Below are positions 61,848 to 64,000 of a stretch of 64,000 nt of DNA, one piece after another (the stretch's first letter is position 1; every line of letters begins with the position of its first letter). Under the pieces are notes generated by a model that did not search any database, had not been told where the DNA came from, and saw only the letters and a list, made by a program, of their open reading frames with translations. This DNA is from Desertimonas flava. Lineage in GTDB: Bacteria > Actinomycetota > Acidimicrobiia > Acidimicrobiales > Ilumatobacteraceae. The stretch lies in the NCBI RefSeq assembly GCF_003426815.1, contig NZ_QKYK01000010.1, forward strand, positions 1 through 64,000. Direction: 5' to 3'. The translations under genes were made by a program, and so were the position numbers.

Positions 61848-64000
61848 CTACGGCGAGGCCTCCAGCTGCCCGACCTCCTCGACCGGTTGCGAGCCGGCCG
61901 GGAGGTCGAACAGCGTGAAGTACTCCTCTTCCTCCTGGGCGAAATGGAGCGTGAGGATGGCGTGGAGCCCGTAGAGCAGCTGCCGGAGGTCGCCGACGTC
62001 GCCTTCATCGGGGTGCTCGGGGTCGATGCTGTCGAGGAGACGCCCGAGCCGGCGAACGAGTCGCTCGATCTCGGCGTGGGCCCGGCCCATCGTCGCCGTG
62101 GCTCCCTCGATGCCGAGGATGCGCTCGACGATCGGGTAGAGCTCGCGACCTTCGCTCAGCTCGTGGGGCAGGAGCTGTTCGATCAGGATGCCCTGGACGC
62201 GCCGGACCCGTGCCATCGCACCAGGGTCCGGACGCGCGCTCAGCGCGTCGGCGGTGGCTCGGAGGTCGTCGAGCCGCGGCCGCAACGCTGCGTGGTCAGC
62301 GATGATGCGCCGGGCAAGGTCGGCGTCGGCGGGGCTCATCGCATCACGCCGGCGCGTCGAGAATCGCGCCCGCAGAGCGTTGAGGATCGCTGCGGCGTCG
62401 ATGCCCTCCTGGGCGAGGGCTCCGACGACGGGGGGCAGCAGCCCGACCCCGGCGATTCCCATTGCCACCAGCGACAGACCGATGCCGACCAGCACGCTCT
62501 GGCGGGCGATTCGCATCGTCCTCTGTGCGATGTGCATCGCATCGGCGACGCGGTCGAGGCGATCGGTCATCAACACGGCGTCGGCGGTCTCGGCGCTGGC
62601 GACGCTGCCCGTGCCGCCGATGGCGACTCCGACGTCCGCCTCGGCCAACGCGGCGGCGTCGTTGACGCCATCGCCGATCATCAACGTCGGCCCGTGCGCC
62701 CGTTCGTTGCGGACGATGTCCACCTTGTCGGCGGGGCTGCACTCGCCGCGGACGACATCGATGCCGAGGAGCACGGCGACCGATTCCGCCGTACTGGAGC
62801 GGTCGCCGGAGACCATCACGGCGCGGGTGATGCCGTGCTGCCGCAGCGTCCGGATGGTGCGGCTGGCGTCGGGCCGGACGGGATCGTCGAGCAGCACGGC
62901 CCCGGCCGGCTGTCCGTCGATCGCCACGAACACGGTGAGCGCCCCGTCGAGCTGGGCCCGCCGGCGGATCGCCGACGCCCAACCGGGCGCAGCGTTGGCG
63001 GCGGCCCAGGCCGCCTTCCCGACCGCCACGAAGTGATCGCCGACGCGACCGCGTGTCCCCGCCCCGGGCACCTCCTCGACCAGGTCTGGTTGCTGCAGCG
63101 ACAGGCCCCGGTCGCGAGCGGTGCGGACGAGCGCGGTGGCCAACACGTGAGACGACATCTGGTCGAGGGACGCGGCATACCGGAGCAGCTCGGACGCCGG
63201 CCACGGTCCGGTGGTGACGATGTCGACCACAGAGGGTCGTCCGAGGGTGAGCGTGCCCGTCTTGTCGAGGAGGAGAACCTTCGACCTGGCGAGCTGCTCG
63301 AGGACTGTGCCGCCCTTGACGATGACGCCACGCGATGCGGCACGAGAGATTCCCGACGTGATGGCGACCGGCGCGGCCAGTACGAGCGGGCAGGGCGTGG
63401 CGACCACGAGCACCGCGACGGCCCGGGTGGCGTCCCCGGACAGCACCCACGCGGCGATGGTCGCCACGGCCGCAGCGAGGAGGAACAGGCCGGCGTAGCG
63501 GTCGGCGAGGCGGACGAATGCGGCGTTCGCGGCATCGGCCTCCGCCGCCTCGGCGAGCCGGACGATCCCGGCATACGTGCTGTCGGCGGCCGTGGCCGTC
63601 GCCCGCATCCGGAACGGAGCCCCTGCGTTCGTCGCCCCGCTGCGCGCCGGGTCGCCGGTGGCGAGCTCGACGGGCACGTGCTCGCCGGTCAGGGCCGACT
63701 CGTCGATCACCGCGGCGGTGCTCTCGACACGCCCGTCGACGGGGATGACCTCACCGATCTGGACGACGAGCAGATCGCCAGGCACGACGTCGGCGAGCTC
63801 CCGGGAGATCAAGCCGGCGGCCTCGACGCGATGGACGTGTCGCGGGCTGCGGTCGCGGAGCGCTCGCAGCTCACGTCGCGCTCGCCGAGTGGCCCGGTCC
63901 TCGAGTGCGCGACCGGTGGCCAGCATCAGGCTGATCACGGCGCCGGCGAGGAACTCGCGGGTGAGGAACGTGCCGAGGAGCGCCGCCAGGGCGATCACGT
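61848..64000 (-). CDS. P1B-type metal ATPase fused to a C-terminal hemerythrin-like domain (N-terminus beyond window)
   Basis: The frame runs off the right edge, about 717 residues visible, beginning DVIALAALLG in a membrane helix. Pump motifs are TGEH, the membrane TPCP motif (VVATPCPLVL), DKTGTLT and GDGVND. TPC in place of CPC marks the P1B-5 group, nickel/iron exporters that carry hemerythrin domains in known family members. The C-terminal 170 residues are hemerythrin-like: DHAALRP, LPHELSEGRELY, GRAHAEIERL and LHAILTLHFAQEEEEYF supply the His/Glu ligands. A dimetal centre there could sense oxygen or iron. Confidence 0.88.
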   Translation of the reverse strand, partial: VIALAALLGTFLTREFLAGAVISLMLATGRALEDRATRRARRELRALRDRSPRHVHRVEAAGLISRELADVVPGDLLVVQIGEVIPVDGRVESTAAVIDESALTGEHVPVELATGDPARSGATNAGAPFRMRATATAADSTYAGIVRLAEAAEADAANAAFVRLADRYAGLFLLAAAVATIAAWVLSGDATRAVAVLVVATPCPLVLAAPVAITSGISRAASRGVIVKGGTVLEQLARSKVLLLDKTGTLTLGRPSVVDIVTTGPWPASELLRYAASLDQMSSHVLATALVRTARDRGLSLQQPDLVEEVPGAGTRGRVGDHFVAVGKAAWAAANAAPGWASAIRRRAQLDGALTVFVAIDGQPAGAVLLDDPVRPDASRTIRTLRQHGITRAVMVSGDRSSTAESVAVLLGIDVVRGECSPADKVDIVRNERAHGPTLMIGDGVNDAAALAEADVGVAIGGTGSVASAETADAVLMTDRLDRVADAMHIAQRTMRIARQSVLVGIGLSLVAMGIAGVGLLPPVVGALAQEGIDAAAILNALRARFSTRRRDAMSPADADLARRIIADHAALRPRLDDLRATADALSARPDPGAMARVRRVQGILIEQLLPHELSEGRELYPIVERILGIEGATATMGRAHAEIERLVRRLGRLLDSIDPEHPDEGDVGDLRQLLYGLHAILTLHFAQEEEEYFTLFDLPAGSQPVEEVGQLEASP

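Overview
The window looks like chromosomal DNA of a high-GC actinobacterium. Elongasome genes (rodA, mrdA, mreD, mreC, mreB), a tig-clpP-clpX cluster, paired TrkA-type potassium regulators, secreted Thr/Pro-rich proteins and abundant GTG starts all fit. I would guess class Acidimicrobiia (an Ilumatobacter-like lineage), but that placement is inference, not a database result. I saw no rRNA, tRNA, CRISPR array, prophage or transposase gene.

Bases 1-19,080 read almost entirely on the minus strand. They carry a membrane-anchored molybdopterin oxidoreductase (cut by the left edge), the rod-shape/peptidoglycan operon, ndk, a secreted protein with a zinc peptidase, folC, a frameshifted AbiEi-like/endonuclease gene between two inverted copies of a short palindromic element, then clpX, clpP and tig. 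A 101-bp tandem repeat array lies upstream of tig. An OB-fold protein, an SDR, a carboxymuconolactone-decarboxylase-like protein and two TrkA-family proteins follow.

Bases 19,100-34,400 hold a KimA-like potassium importer divergent from the TrkA pair, a DyP peroxidase, a secreted protein with a damaged signal peptide, an enoyl-CoA hydratase homologue, and two divergent operons. On the minus strand these are TetR plus a two-piece transketolase. On the plus strand they are a complete dipeptide-type ABC importer ending in a class III aminotransferase. Stop/start overlaps suggest translational coupling throughout both.

Bases 34,400-49,140 contain small redox and transport genes, a 923-residue ATPase/LuxR regulator, an ECF sigma factor coupled to a flavoprotein and preceded by a short peptide ORF, a DUF808 membrane protein and a pair of ABC exporters.

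Bases 49,270-64,000 hold a DedA protein and a CinA-like protein (both with start-codon problems), a JmjC/cupin oxygenase whose ORF overlaps a 59-residue acidic repeat peptide, a GAF-LuxR regulator, and a block resembling a hypoxia/dormancy regulon: beta-CASP nuclease, PNPOx-like flavoprotein, tandem universal stress protein, P2-type ATPase, a 46-residue zinc-finger microprotein, DUF302, and a P1B-type ATPase fused to a hemerythrin-like domain. A DosR-like palindrome sits upstream of the stress protein.

Several short repeat families recur between genes: the 101-bp family, an AGTGCC/GGCACT palindrome, a TGACGGGATGTG hairpin, and the inverted pair around the broken gene. The strongest candidates for something new are the peptide-JmjC pair, the repeat-flanked broken gene and the metal/stress block at the right edge.
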